DNA from: Rachicladosporium sp. CCFEE 5018 | Lineage: Eukaryota > Ascomycota > Dothideomycetes > Cladosporiales > Cladosporiaceae | DNA: 64,000 bases | Assembly: GCA_002077045.2 (NCBI GenBank) | Contig: KZ111150.1 | Coordinates: 590,484 to 654,483 of the forward strand | Direction of reading: 5' to 3' | Shown here: one piece after another, positions 31,042 to 41,034 of the stretch | How the letters are laid out: each line of letters begins with the position of its first letter | Numbering within the stretch: position 1 is the stretch's first letter | The notes under the pieces: generated by a model | Database searches by the model: none | What the model saw: only the letters and a program-made list of their open reading frames with translations | What the model was told of the DNA's origin: nothing | Made by a program: the position numbers and the translations under genes

Positions 31042-33669
31042 CTAGCACGAGCCCAGTGGACACGCAATACCACTTCCGTATGTGCTTCCGCTCACGCCTC
31101 CAAGTTCGAGACAAGCTCCGACGAAGCCACCGAGACCCTCGCCTGCAATCATGCCAGCAGCAACGGCGTACATGTATATGCGGAAGTTCTCGGGGTAGCG
31201 CCTCGCCCACGCGTGGGAAATGTGTGCACCCATGACAGCGGCGATAGCCTGTGAACGCCATGGTCAGTGATAAGAAGAGATGCTATTGGGCAGGATTTCC
31301 ACTTACGTAGTAAGTCTGCGGAATGACGAAGGAGATGGCCATTGCCATCCAGTTCGGCAAGAAACGCCTCCACTTCTCACGGGGACCAACGAGGTAGAAG
31401 TGTCGAACAATGACTTGCACGATAGAAGCACCACCCATGACGCAAGCGAAGATGACGGAGCTGCGTGGAATAGGGAGCTCAGGGAGAGTGACAGCTTCAG
31501 CGACTGCGCGCCATGCGGTTACTGAAGGAGCGCTGAACGGACAAGTCTCGTAGTCGTCCGGGTGGATCAAGCATGGGTAGGCCGCCATGAACACGATGAA
31601 GATGCCTGGTGCCAAGAAGACGGCAATGAAGGTTCCGACAGCTTGAGCGATGAATTGCAGATTTGGTGGGGTGCGGAGCAGGAAGCCCACTCGGAAGTCG
31701 CTGACCAGGGAGGTGGACATATCTGCTGCACCAGACGCGATACCACCAGCAATGAGGTTGAGAGTCTGCGCGTGCTTAACAGTGTAACCATGTCCACTAG
31801 TGACACCACCCATGACCAATTGAGACGCTTTGGCTGCAGCAGTGAGAGGTGTCGTATCCGTTGCGCCAGAGCATTGAATGCAGAGGAAAGCAAACAGGAA
31901 GCCGAGGACGCTTGCCAGGATTGATATTCCAACGTTCATCTGGAATTGTACGGCTGCGATGATGCAAGTGACCACAAGCGTGACGATAAGGCCAATTGAC
32001 CATAGCCAGCCGTTGACTTGCTGCTCTGGCGTGGCGAAGTCTTCGACATGACCCTCTCGACTTTGATGTGCGGACTGCTTCTCGAAGAAGGCGACATTCT
32101 TGCCGCGCTTCTTCAGCTGGCCGTTGATGCCACCCATGATGTTGGTGTATGCCGTCTTGAAGCCGAAGAAGATCGTCTTGTACTGGATGAATAGCTCGGC
32201 CATGGATGCGCACACCATGATCATGACACCAGGCCACAGGAACCAGTAGCGAGGGGACGGTGTTCGTTTACCGATCTGACCGAGACTTTGGAAGTTGGTG
32301 TACAAAGCCCACTGTGGATCGTCCTCGTAGCTTCGGATCCCGATGCACTCGCCGTAGTGGACAAGAAGTGGACCGCCAATACCCCAGGCGATAATCGTAC
32401 CAGCCATCATAGACCAGGCGACGTTAAGACCCTGGAGAAAAGTTAGTCAACCTCGATTCAGCGTTCTTTCGGAGTTAGGACACTTGCAATCAGCATTCCA
32501 GAGCCTATGAATGCGGGAGTCCACTCGATGATCCAACACCAGTTCTCGCCGTGTATAGCAGCGTTGTTGTACTTCCCCCAGATGAAGAACCACTGTCAGA
32601 TGTCAGTACGGTGACCATAGCGTCTCAATATAGTGTAACGATGCAAAGAACTCTATGACAAGACCAAGAAGGTGCTTTGTGCGATGTGGTGTAGACTGTC
32701 GGGGAAGCTTACTGTGACTGCGAGACCGTCAGCGATGGATACCAACGATGTCATAGGGCTCAGAACGAACAGATATGCCAATCGTACAAGATGCCGATGC
32801 AGTAGTAGGAAACGATACGCTGGACCATAGAGGCGGCAAAAGCGATGCCCAAGGCCTTGAGCTTCTTGACTGCCTCGCTAGCCCCGGTGCCGACGGCGTG
32901 CATGCTACGGATAGTCATAGCAGTGGCAGTGGCCGATGGGAAGATGAGGCGCAGCTCGCGAGAGACCTGGATGATGAAGAACTTGCGAAGCGGTACCGCG
33001 AAGAAAAGGCCAAAGAAGGAGCACACCAATGTCAGTGTGATGACCCTGGAGAAGTCATCCTTTGGCTGCGGCGAGAGAAGCTCCAGCTGGTACATGGCAG
33101 GCAGAGCCGCCACGAAAAGCCCAGAGAGACCACCAGCACCAGTAGCGGACGCTTGTATGATGCTGTTCTCTTGAGGCCCGAATTCGCCTCCGAGGAGAGG
33201 GATCCTGGTCTTCGACAAAGCTTTAGCTATACCGAAGCCAAAAATAGCTCCGAACATGCTTGCACCGAAAGTGAAGCCCGTCTTCAGGCCCAGGTAGACG
33301 TTGGAGGCGTTGACCAGACTTCCGAGGCAGATGCCGATGATCACGGCGCGGAATGTAAGTGGCATGCGCTCTTCCCTACAATTGGAGTGGTCAGTGGGTA
33401 CGTTAGGAACATCGTATCATGGGGTAAGCTTACGCTATGCCCTTGAGAGGCGGGAAGGGTACAAAGCTGTCGGTCAAGTCTTCCACCTCAGACTCGCCAT
33501 CGTCCTTGAGATCGTGCATGGCTTCTTCGGTCTCAAAGGGAACCTTCTCGTTCTGGGTGAATTCGCCACCCATCGTTGGCACGACCGTCGCCATACTATG
33601 CGCGTACGGGTCATGGACCTCAGGAGTGAGCTCCTTCTCGTTCCCTAAGGGGTGTTGCTTCTCCGCCAT
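31042..33669 (-). CDS. OPT-family oligopeptide/metal-chelate transporter
   Basis: 760 residues, complete. Exons: 33669-33434, 33375-32771, 32717-32713 (5 nt), 32592-32488, 32431-31317 region ending at 31307, and 31248-31042. OPT family membrane protein with many hydrophobic segments; motifs include SNVYLGLKTGF, GEFGPQEN, SATATAMTIRSMHA, WTPAFIGSGM and HYGECIG. The family imports peptides or metal-siderophore/nicotianamine-like chelates by proton symport; substrate unknown. The N-terminal ~80 residues are hydrophilic and acidic, presumably cytosolic. The start is ATG 33669; in-frame sequence upstream has no ATG. Splicing needs a microexon (junction reads DWHIFTWFFIW) and one GC-AG intron at 32432-32487. 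The stop is 7 bases from the N gap. Confidence 0.9.
32432..32487 (-). other. GC-AG intron in the OPT gene
   Basis: 56-bp intron with donor GCAAGT, branch-like CTAAC and acceptor CAG. Removing it joins SGMLI to GLNVAW in frame, as the family requires; no GT donor would do so. Confidence 0.8.
32713..32717 (-). other. 5-nt microexon (TCACA) in the OPT gene
   Basis: Flanked by a 53-bp intron (32718-32770, donor GTTCGT, CTGAC branch-like site 10 nt before CAG) and a 120-bp intron (32593-32712, donor GTAAGC, acceptor CAG). Exon ends CAT ATC T + TC ACA + TGG give His-Ile-Phe-Thr-Trp, the conserved OPT motif DWHxFTW. Without it the frame hits a TGA at 32760-32762. Confidence 0.75.
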
Positions 33670-34773
33670 CTTGATCTGCAACGTGTACAATTGATACAGA
33701 GACTAAACAGCTCCGGGAAGCAGACTGGGATGTGGGAGCCCACCTTATACTTACCCTGACACGAGATGAGAGCTGCACTACAAGGTCGACCCACTTGTGC
33801 CACCACATTATTTAATGCTCACAAGGTAGCCCACGCAGTATGATAGACGATCCATGACAAGACGGCATAGCAGCTCTATTACCGCCAAGTGATACCAGCA
33901 TAGCCATTGAGGAAGGAGGTCAACACTGTAGTGGCAAGCCTGCGTAGTGATTTGCTACCGCGGGACAAGCGACTCTTGGGTCACATCCTTTCAAGGCATT
34001 CCTCCGTGTTGCAAGATATGCATGCAAGTCAAAGTGCCAATGGGGCAGGTCGCGTGAGGCGTCGTGCTTCCCGTGCGCCGACAAGCACAAAAGCTTCGGC
34101 GGAGGTGGAGAGGGGGTCGTGATGAAACTCTTGGGAGTGTCTTGGTATGGCCTTGGCTCGACACCGAGAGATAAGCTCGAACGTCATTCAGCAGCATCGA
34201 ATGGACCGTCGCGTGCAGGTAAGGTTGACGTCGGGTGCTTTTTGGCCTGCGTCCATGATCTTACGCTGCAGGCATTGGGTCGCCGTCATGGAGGGGGTCG
34301 GCTGGGGGGCACAGCGCTCAGGTACTACCCATGCCTCTTGGCAGACACTTTAGCCACATTGTCGAGCGTGCTTCCTAAAGGTGTCACGGCGGCAGAGGGA
34401 GGACGCCTTGGAAAACGACGGTCATGGATGGAGAATAAAGGATAGAGTGAAGTCGTAGGCTCGCCTGCGTTGTTAATGAGGAGCTGTTCCGACGCGAAAG
34501 CGCGCGGCTATCGGGGTTGTCCACAACGCCGCGGGACGCCTCCCCGCGTTGCCAGCTCTTCCCCTTCCGTCGTGTAGCCAAAGTGCTCGCGCTGCCGATC
34601 CAATGCTTTACGATGAGCGCCAGACAGCTGTGTGAGTGAGAGAAGTCCTCATTCGACCAAGCGACTTGCTCTCATATACTAGTCACGCCGCGAATGACGA
34701 GGTCAAGTGCGAAACAATGACTGCTGTATCGCAGGCGAGTTTACTGCGCTTTCGGGTAGGCAGCTCAGTCTTC
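33670..34773. other. Intergenic, OPT promoter side to methyltransferase 3' end
   Basis: 1.1 kb. I see no conserved frame, RNA gene or repeat. The OPT promoter should lie at 33670-34100. Confidence 0.5.
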
Positions 34774-35588
34774 TTACTTCCACGCAAGCACCGCGCTGTC
34801 CAGCGCAATCACCCTCCCCTCCTCCATCCCCTTCCACTCCTCCCACGCATCGCGTATTCCATCACACTCCTTCTCAGTAGCCATTCCGAGAGCCAGCAAC
34901 GGCTCCCTCAGCCGATCTCCAGCTCCTGCCGCGAAGGTCATCCTGCCCTCGGCACCAGATAATTCCCAGGCCACCGAGTCTAGCCTAGCGTTCTTCAGAT
35001 CAAAGCCAGCCTCGTGAAGCCATGTCGCGTGCTTGCGACCTGCGTTCACATCACCACCACGCCGCGAGAGAATTTTCGGGAGGTGGGTGAAGTAAGCTAC
35101 GAGGCCTGGCAGCTCCGGTACGGTTGTAATGAAGCTGCAGCTGCGGAGCGAGAGGATGCCTCCGGGCTTCAGCACGCGACGCCATTCGCGGATCGCTTCG
35201 ACAGGCTTTGGCATGTACGGTAACAGTTGATGTTCATGAACGACGTCGAAAGAGGCGTCTGGAAAGGCCGCAAGGTCTTCCGCGCTGCCGACTTGGAAGG
35301 TAGCGTTGGTACTGCCTGACTCGATAGCGAGTTCTTGCGCGTGCTTGATGGACGCTGTGCTGGTATCAGCGCTATCGATATTGAAGCTGCTTGACTTTGT
35401 TCACGCAGCGTACCGGGGTTCAGATCAATGCCAATGACTTTACCATTCGGCACGGCCTCTGCAAGTCCCAAACTGATAGTTCCCGGTCCACAGCTCACAT
35501 CAAGTATGGTCATACTTGGCTTCAGATGTGGCAGTATGTGTGCAGCTTGCTTCGCAGCAGTTCGAGCTTGCAGTATAGGGTTCGCCAT
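34774..35588 (-). CDS. Class I SAM-dependent methyltransferase (UbiE-like)
   Basis: 251 residues; exons 35588-35414 and 35354-34774 (59-bp intron). Motif I LDVSCGPGT (residues 29-37) binds S-adenosylmethionine, with GIDLN as the acidic strand-2 motif; later VGSAEDL, DVVHEHQLLPY and the post-motif RVLKPGG are Methyltransf_11 hallmarks. In motif I a Ser replaces the usual Gly. Substrate unknown; many fungal relatives are annotated UbiE/COQ5-like without proof. Start ATG 35588 (MANPILQART); upstream in-frame sequence probably is leader. Confidence 0.87.
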
Positions 35589-35949
35589 GTTTGCTTGTAG
35601 TGCCGAGTGCAAGCAGGTAACGCCTGGCGTTCGTAACTGCTCAATTACAGCAACCTCTACTCTATCGCCTGCCAATTACTTTAATGTTCGCGACCTTTTT
35701 TAGATCACAGCCGGTTTCGAGGATCGTCGCGTTCGCGTAAAGAGTTCAGCCGCAATAGACAGGGTATGCGACTGGCACACTCGTGTGATTCGTATTATAC
35801 TACGTGCTGCCAGGTCATCGTTGCCTGGACTTGCGGGCGCCACACGATCTGAAAGCCGCATAAGGATGAAAGCTTTGTACGCTTGACCGTCCCAGCCAGT
35901 AGTAAAAGCGTTCTTCACGATCGTCCTCATGCTTCGCTTATCCATGATC
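35589..35949. other. Intergenic, methyltransferase promoter / Sos7 3' end
   Basis: 361 bp; nothing beyond the expected promoter and 3' end. Confidence 0.5.
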
Positions 35950-36764
35950 CTACACCTCGAGCATGCCCTTCAGCCCAGCCTCAACACCCCGCAGCCATCG
36001 CCCTTGCAATTCCAGATCGTCACCGAGTCCCCCATTCTCTTTTCCGCGCTTCGCCTCATTTGCACTCTTGATGGCAGCCTCTTTCCTAAGTCGCAACGGC
36101 TCCAGCTCACTCTCGAGTCCAGAGATAATGCGTTGCTTTTCAGGCTGTTCTCGCTGCAGCGACGCGATCCTCGCATCAAGATCGGTCAGCTTTGCCTCTT
36201 TACCCGACAGCAGCTCGAGCGTAGGCTGCAGTCCCATCGACAGTTCTGGCTTTGTTGGGTGTGGGCTGTCTGTCTGAGCTGCACTCTCTAGCTCCTCTAT
36301 CCTCGCCTGCAGCTCTGTGATCTCGTCCGGCAGACTCTCGAGCTGCCTTGTCTGCAGTTCAACGCCCTCGTACCTCGCGACCAGCTCCCTCCCTTCTCCT
36401 CCAACTCTCCAATGATAGCTCTGACCTCAGCTTTCTTGTCCTTCAGCCCAGCCTTCATATCTTTGAGCTCAGCCTCCAGCTCAGCGTTCTGCGCGCCATT
36501 GACAAACTTGGGTGGTGAGGCTGTGACTGCACGGAGGAAGCGTTCCTTGGTGACTTGCTCGACATAGGAGAATCGCAATTTGGCGAAGAGTTCCTGATAG
36601 TGGACAAGATCCGCTTGAAGAGCCGAAGGTGTGCGATCGGGGTTCTCGGAGACATCGGAGGCGCGTTTGTTTGGTGTGGGTGGTTCGAGGAGAGGCTGGG
36701 AGAGGGTGAGGATCGATAGCCGAGATGGCGCTTGGAGGCGTGAGAGAGCGGTGTCCACGTCCAT
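35950..36764 (-). pseudogene. sos7: Kinetochore protein Sos7-like, with a one-base frameshift
   Basis: Reads MDVDTALSRLQAPSRLSIL, then ALQADLVHYQELFAKLRFSY and EQVTKERFLRA, the Sos7 signature, followed by a Glu/Lys/Leu-rich coiled coil. Sos7 (S. pombe) and Kre28 partner Spc7/Spc105 at the outer kinetochore. At about 36387-36394 (a G-rich run on the coding strand) the frame breaks: LEEKG is followed by out-of-frame sequence, while the next frame continues the coiled coil (ELVARYEGVELQ) to the end at 35950. One missing base explains it; restored length would be about 271 residues, like S. pombe Sos7. As the protein is expected to be essential, a sequencing error or a redundant homeolog elsewhere are both plausible. 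I list it as broken as written. Confidence 0.7.
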
Positions 36765-36971
36765 GTCGAATGGCGGTGCTACTCTTGAGGGTCTCTGGTG
36801 GAGACTCCGTGACCAGATGTCTGAAAAGCTGGTCGTTATGACGGGCATGAGATCGTCAACAAACAATGACGCGGGGCATGAGGAGGGCGCGATGCTGACT
36901 AAGGATTCACGATCGAATGTAATATACACTCTCGACGCATGAAAGTACTCTACCATGTAGTATACTTCACG
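36765..36971. promoter_or_regulatory. Bidirectional promoter Sos7 / splicing-factor-like gene
   Basis: 207 bp between the preferred starts. Both genes also have in-frame upstream ATGs (minus 36848 and 36956; plus 36939), so leaders may overlap. Confidence 0.45.
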
Positions 36972-38030
36972 ATGCCCGCAGAGTCGGCGCTGGACGACGA
37001 CTACATCATCTCATTGCTATCGAGCGGAAATCCGCCGGCCCATCTGCGCCAGAAGCGAGACAAACAAGCGCCTAAGCCAAACACCCGCTTCCTGAAGCAG
37101 ATAGTCAGCCAAGTCGACAGCCACAATGCCGCTTTGCTCGCGAAGGAGAATGCAGACAGCCGAGCGAGACTGAGGGCTCTCGTCGGTGCCGGACAGCCGA
37201 CTTCAAGTGTGAAGTCCACTCGCGATAGTGATCGGAAGCGCAAGCGCGAAGATGGGGACGAGAGGGCTGGCAGATGGGGTGCTGCTTTGGGCGGACTTGG
37301 GAGGAGGGTAGATGAGAGGGCGACTAATCGACCAAATCGATCTCATGAATCTCGGCCATCAGTGAGAGAGGACGATTCGAAACGGCGAAAAGAACGGCAT
37401 GAAGACAGCGACGGGAGGCATGTGCCATGCGGTGCGCCTGAATGCAGGGCGAAGCGGCCCTCGCCAAAAGAATTTCGTCCGTCTCGGCGGGAGGGCAGAG
37501 AGTCGAAGCGCACATGCGACTGTGACCGCGCTGCACGCTCCAGAGTTCTGTCGAAGACGACGGAACCACGTCTGACTTATGACGATTACGACGAAGACGC
37601 CGCGGACTTGGACGCTGGATTTGAATCTGAGCTACTTGGACCCTCACCACCCAGTGTCGCACGACCACGTGGGCGAGGCGCTCAAAAAAAATCAGGCAGC
37701 ACCATGGACCTACGATTCAATGATCCCACCTACGACCCATCTGCAGACGTATCACTAGATGAAGACGTAGACGATTGGGACGAGGCCCGAGAAGCTCTCC
37801 GTGACCGGGCGAAGTGGCGATCGAACCGCGCTGCTCGACTCCGAGAAGCTGGCTTCAGCGAGACGGACGTTAAAAAGTGGGAGGGGAGTGGTCGCGAGAA
37901 AGATGATCGAGACGTGAGGTGGGCGGGGAAGGGTGAAAGTCGGGAGTGGGATCGTGGGAAGGTGCTCGACAAGAAGGGGAGGGTTTGCGTCAAGGCGGAG
38001 TGGACGAAGGCGGAGAAGAACGAGCCTTGA
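36972..38030 (+). CDS. Conserved fungal nuclear protein (pre-mRNA-splicing factor 38B-like)
   Basis: 352 residues, one exon. N-terminal LDDDYIISLL and PNTRFLKQIVSQVDSHNAALLAKE, a long Arg/Lys/Glu/Ser-rich centre, an acidic patch (DYDEDAADLDAG), and a C-terminal module WDEAREALRDRAKWRSN, GFSETDVKKWE and SREWDRGKVLD. This layout is shared by filamentous-fungal proteins often labelled pre-mRNA-splicing factor 38B; a direct role in splicing is not proven. An in-frame ATG 33 bases upstream (36939) would add 11 hydrophobic residues; I prefer MPAESALDDD because the conserved part begins there. Confidence 0.8.
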   Translation: MPAESALDDDYIISLLSSGNPPAHLRQKRDKQAPKPNTRFLKQIVSQVDSHNAALLAKENADSRARLRALVGAGQPTSSVKSTRDSDRKRKREDGDERAGRWGAALGGLGRRVDERATNRPNRSHESRPSVREDDSKRRKERHEDSDGRHVPCGAPECRAKRPSPKEFRPSRREGRESKRTCDCDRAARSRVLSKTTEPRLTYDDYDEDAADLDAGFESELLGPSPPSVARPRGRGAQKKSGSTMDLRFNDPTYDPSADVSLDEDVDDWDEAREALRDRAKWRSNRAARLREAGFSETDVKKWEGSGREKDDRDVRWAGKGESREWDRGKVLDKKGRVCVKAEWTKAEKNEP

Positions 38031-38805
38031 GGACTTTCACAGCCTGCTGAACCTTCTCGACGATCCTGGACCGTCGAACAACTGATGGTGGCGTGCTGGA
38101 GCGATGCTATGTCTGTCATTGCTGCATTGTTGCACACTTATCGCCGTACGATTCGAGACTTCACATCTCACGTGCGTCCACGTGGTGACATGGCGTCCCC
38201 GCAGTTACGTAGCAACCCGGCAGCTACGCAGTGCGATGATATGCAATCCTCCAGGCGTGCATCAAGGATGTTGACCGATGTCAGGCTTGGTAGTCAACGC
38301 GACGAGCAGACTATATTGTAAGAATGCGAGTGGCACAGTCGACCACATCGCAGTCTATTTGCGTCGAGCCGACCGACTTTCTCAACACGCTTTAGAGATC
38401 TACCAAGATTGCCGCAATTCATTAACATCGAAATGGTACCAGGATCTTTGTTGCGCGGTCTTCGATCCTCATTTCCCCGCAATATGGACATCATGTACGC
38501 GGTTGCTAGCGTCATTCATTGCGCCTCATGAGGGACGACGATGCTTGTCGCACCGAGGTCAATTGCGACTCCACTATGACTTGGTTGGTGGTGCCGTAAC
38601 TCTCCGACCCGCGAAAGCAGTTGCCTGTATGGGATAGCAAGCTGCATGTACGCTACTGATCACTGGGAGAACAACAGTGCCGCCTAGCTGATGAAGGTTT
38701 CGTTATAGTGCAGCTCGCTTGCAGGACGCAGTGAGTAGAACTTTCAATTGTATTTATGCAGCTTTGCTTCTATCCACGATAACCTTTCGAGCAGGAGCGC
38801 CGCTC
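38031..38805. other. Intergenic, promoter of copy-B carboxylesterase
   Basis: 775 bp without a supported gene. Its copy-A counterpart would lie left of base 1. Confidence 0.5.
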
Positions 38806-40688
38806 ATGATGATTGGACTCAGCGCTGCCGTGATAGCCATCCAGGTGTTTGCGCAGACGGTGTCATGCGAGTACTGGACTACAGCAACGGATCGGTACTG
38901 GAACACAAAACACCCTGCACGCCCTACATCGACCCCATCTACCGTCTCGAGTGCCTATGGCGGTGGAGGACCTACCGCGACTGTCGATGCAGGCATACTC
39001 ATCGGCACAACAACCTCCCTCCCAGCAGCCACAGCAAGCGTGAATAAATTTCTGGGCATACCGTTCGCGAATACACCACCAGTCCGATTTGCTCCGCCCG
39101 AGAAGCCCGCGAACTTTGGTATCATCAATGCTACCGCATGGAGGCCGGCATGTATCCAGCAGTTCCAGTATCCACTCGCGTCACAGCTATTCACTGAGGC
39201 TATATTCAACAATCCGGCGCCCCAGGAAAGCGAGGACTGCTTGTACTTGAACGTCTACGCGCCTTCGACACCGGCTCCGGCAGATGGCCGCTCGGTGATG
39301 TACTGGATCTATGGTGGGAGCCTGCAGTTTGGCAACGCTGGGCAGATTTACTATGATGGCAGCTCGTTTGCGAGTTACGAGGATGTGATCGTCGTTACCG
39401 TGAACTATCGGACAAATGGTAAGCTCTCAGCGTTGTCGGTCTCGCGTATGGGTACGCACTGACATCCCCAATAGTCTTCGGCTTCCCTACTACCAGTGAG
39501 CTACCAGCTACCGGCCACAATCTAGGCTTTCTCGACCAACGCCTTGGCCTCGACTGGGTGCAGCGCAACATCAAAGCCTTCGGAGGTTCTCCAAAGAAAG
39601 TCACCATCTTTGGCGAAAGCGCTGGTGCTTTCAGCGTCGACGCCCTACTCACGTCCTTCCCAGCCAATAGCACGCCACCATTTCGTGCAGCGATCCTGCA
39701 GAGCGGACAATACTCGTACGCTGTCGCGCCTAAAATATCGCCAACTCAGGCTCAAGTGCCCTGGGCTCAGCTGAGCGCAGCATTGGGCTGTCCTGGCACA
39801 TATGCCAGCAATCTTACGTGTCTGCGAGCTGCGAATGCCACAGCGATCAAGGACGTGATCGAGAAACAGGAGCTCACGTTCAGTCCCATTGCAGATAATG
39901 TGACGCTGGTGCAGAACCCAGCCCAGCAGCGAATAAGCGGCAACATTGCGGGGATCCCGATCCTGAGCGGCACAGACGCCCAGGAGGGCCGGTGAGTTGA
40001 CTTCAGTGCCTCAACATCGATTCGCGCTATCACTAACCATCCTATCAGTGTCTTCGCTGTCGGCCAAACAAACTTCACAGCCTATATCAGCGGCCTGTTC
40101 GGCGCCTCTTCCGCGCTCGTAGAATCAATCACGGCCGCATACCCTTCCTCGTTCGGCTCAGACTACGATCGTGCAGCCGCAGTCTTCACAGATTACGTCT
40201 TCACCTGCCCAACAGCGCTCGTTGCGAATGACACAGCCACTCTGAGGACTCCGGCCTGGCGCTACTACTTCAATGCCTCGTTCCCGAATACGCAAGCTTA
40301 CCCTGGGCTTGGTGTCTATCATAGCAGCGAGATTCCCATCGTCTTTGGGACTTATGCCAAGACGAATGTCACGACGCAGGAGTACGCTTTGAGCAACACT
40401 ATGATGGGAGCGTGGGCGAGGTTTGCTAAGAACCCTGCTGGAGGGCCCGGTTGGAATAGAATCGGGACTGGAACCTCTGGTGTAGTACTGGAGGGTGCTA
40501 CGCAGGCTGCGATTGGGGGATTGTACACGGATGGCAGTGGGAACACGATCGACGGGACGTTCGATTTGGGAGTCCTTGGTAACAGAGGTGATGTCCTAGG
40601 CAGTGGTGTGACTGTCGTGGACCAGAGCGAGGCGGACTCGAGATGCGGCGTCTTCCTGCCTGTGTACCAGGCGTTGACAGGGCTGTAG
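38806..40688 (+). CDS. Type-B carboxylesterase, copy B (complete)
   Basis: 589 residues; exons 38806-39418, 39475-39991 and 40049-40688. The start MMIGLSAAVIAIQVFAQT is a signal peptide, so the enzyme is probably secreted; in-frame sequence upstream has no ATG. Catalytic triad by family alignment: Ser253 (FGESAGA), Glu375 (GTDAQEG), His468 (YHSSEIP). QESEDCLYLNVYAP is the second family signature. Substrate unknown. Exons 1-2 and both introns are nearly identical to copy A, whereas bases 40080-40200 differ at about one position in six, mostly at third positions. Confidence 0.95.
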
Positions 40689-41034
40689 ACGTAAGTCGAG
40701 AGACTCTCAACCTGCAGTTGTCGAACATCGATGCCTATTGTCGATAGAATAGTGGAAATTGAGGTCATCACTCCACGTGTTGGTGGATTCTGTTGTCAGT
40801 CACCCCGGGATTTGCCGCCCCCGCCAGGGCTCTGTCATCTCGTCACTCATGGAACGCACCTCTCCTCTTCCACTCTACTAGACGCCCTTGTGGTAGTCCA
40901 CGCTCTGCAGAACCCAAGACATATCACTTCACTCGGCCTTTGCTTGCCATAGTTAATATCAGGCACCTGCATGACCCTCCGCAGTCCACCGCCTGTTCTC
41001 CTCCCAACGTCCACTCACTATCTCCACCTCGGCC
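40689..41034. other. Intergenic, carboxylesterase to RING gene (copy B)
   Basis: Counterpart of 1440-1784, alignable throughout; the pyrimidine-rich leader is conserved. Confidence 0.6.

Noticed and set aside
32713..32771. Continuous exon reading through to the GTAAGC donor, encoding a hydrophobic run ending SIADGLAVT
   Set aside because: It would need a frameshift after YDW and would break the conserved DWHxFTW motif; the microexon model restores that motif with normal splice sites.
32775..33446. 223-codon plus-strand frame opposite the OPT gene
   Set aside because: Antisense shadow of a clear OPT exon; charged, low-information sequence with no family resemblance.
36939..36972. Upstream in-frame ATG of the 38B-like gene as the true start
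   Set aside because: It adds 11 residues unlike the family; the conserved region begins at 36972.
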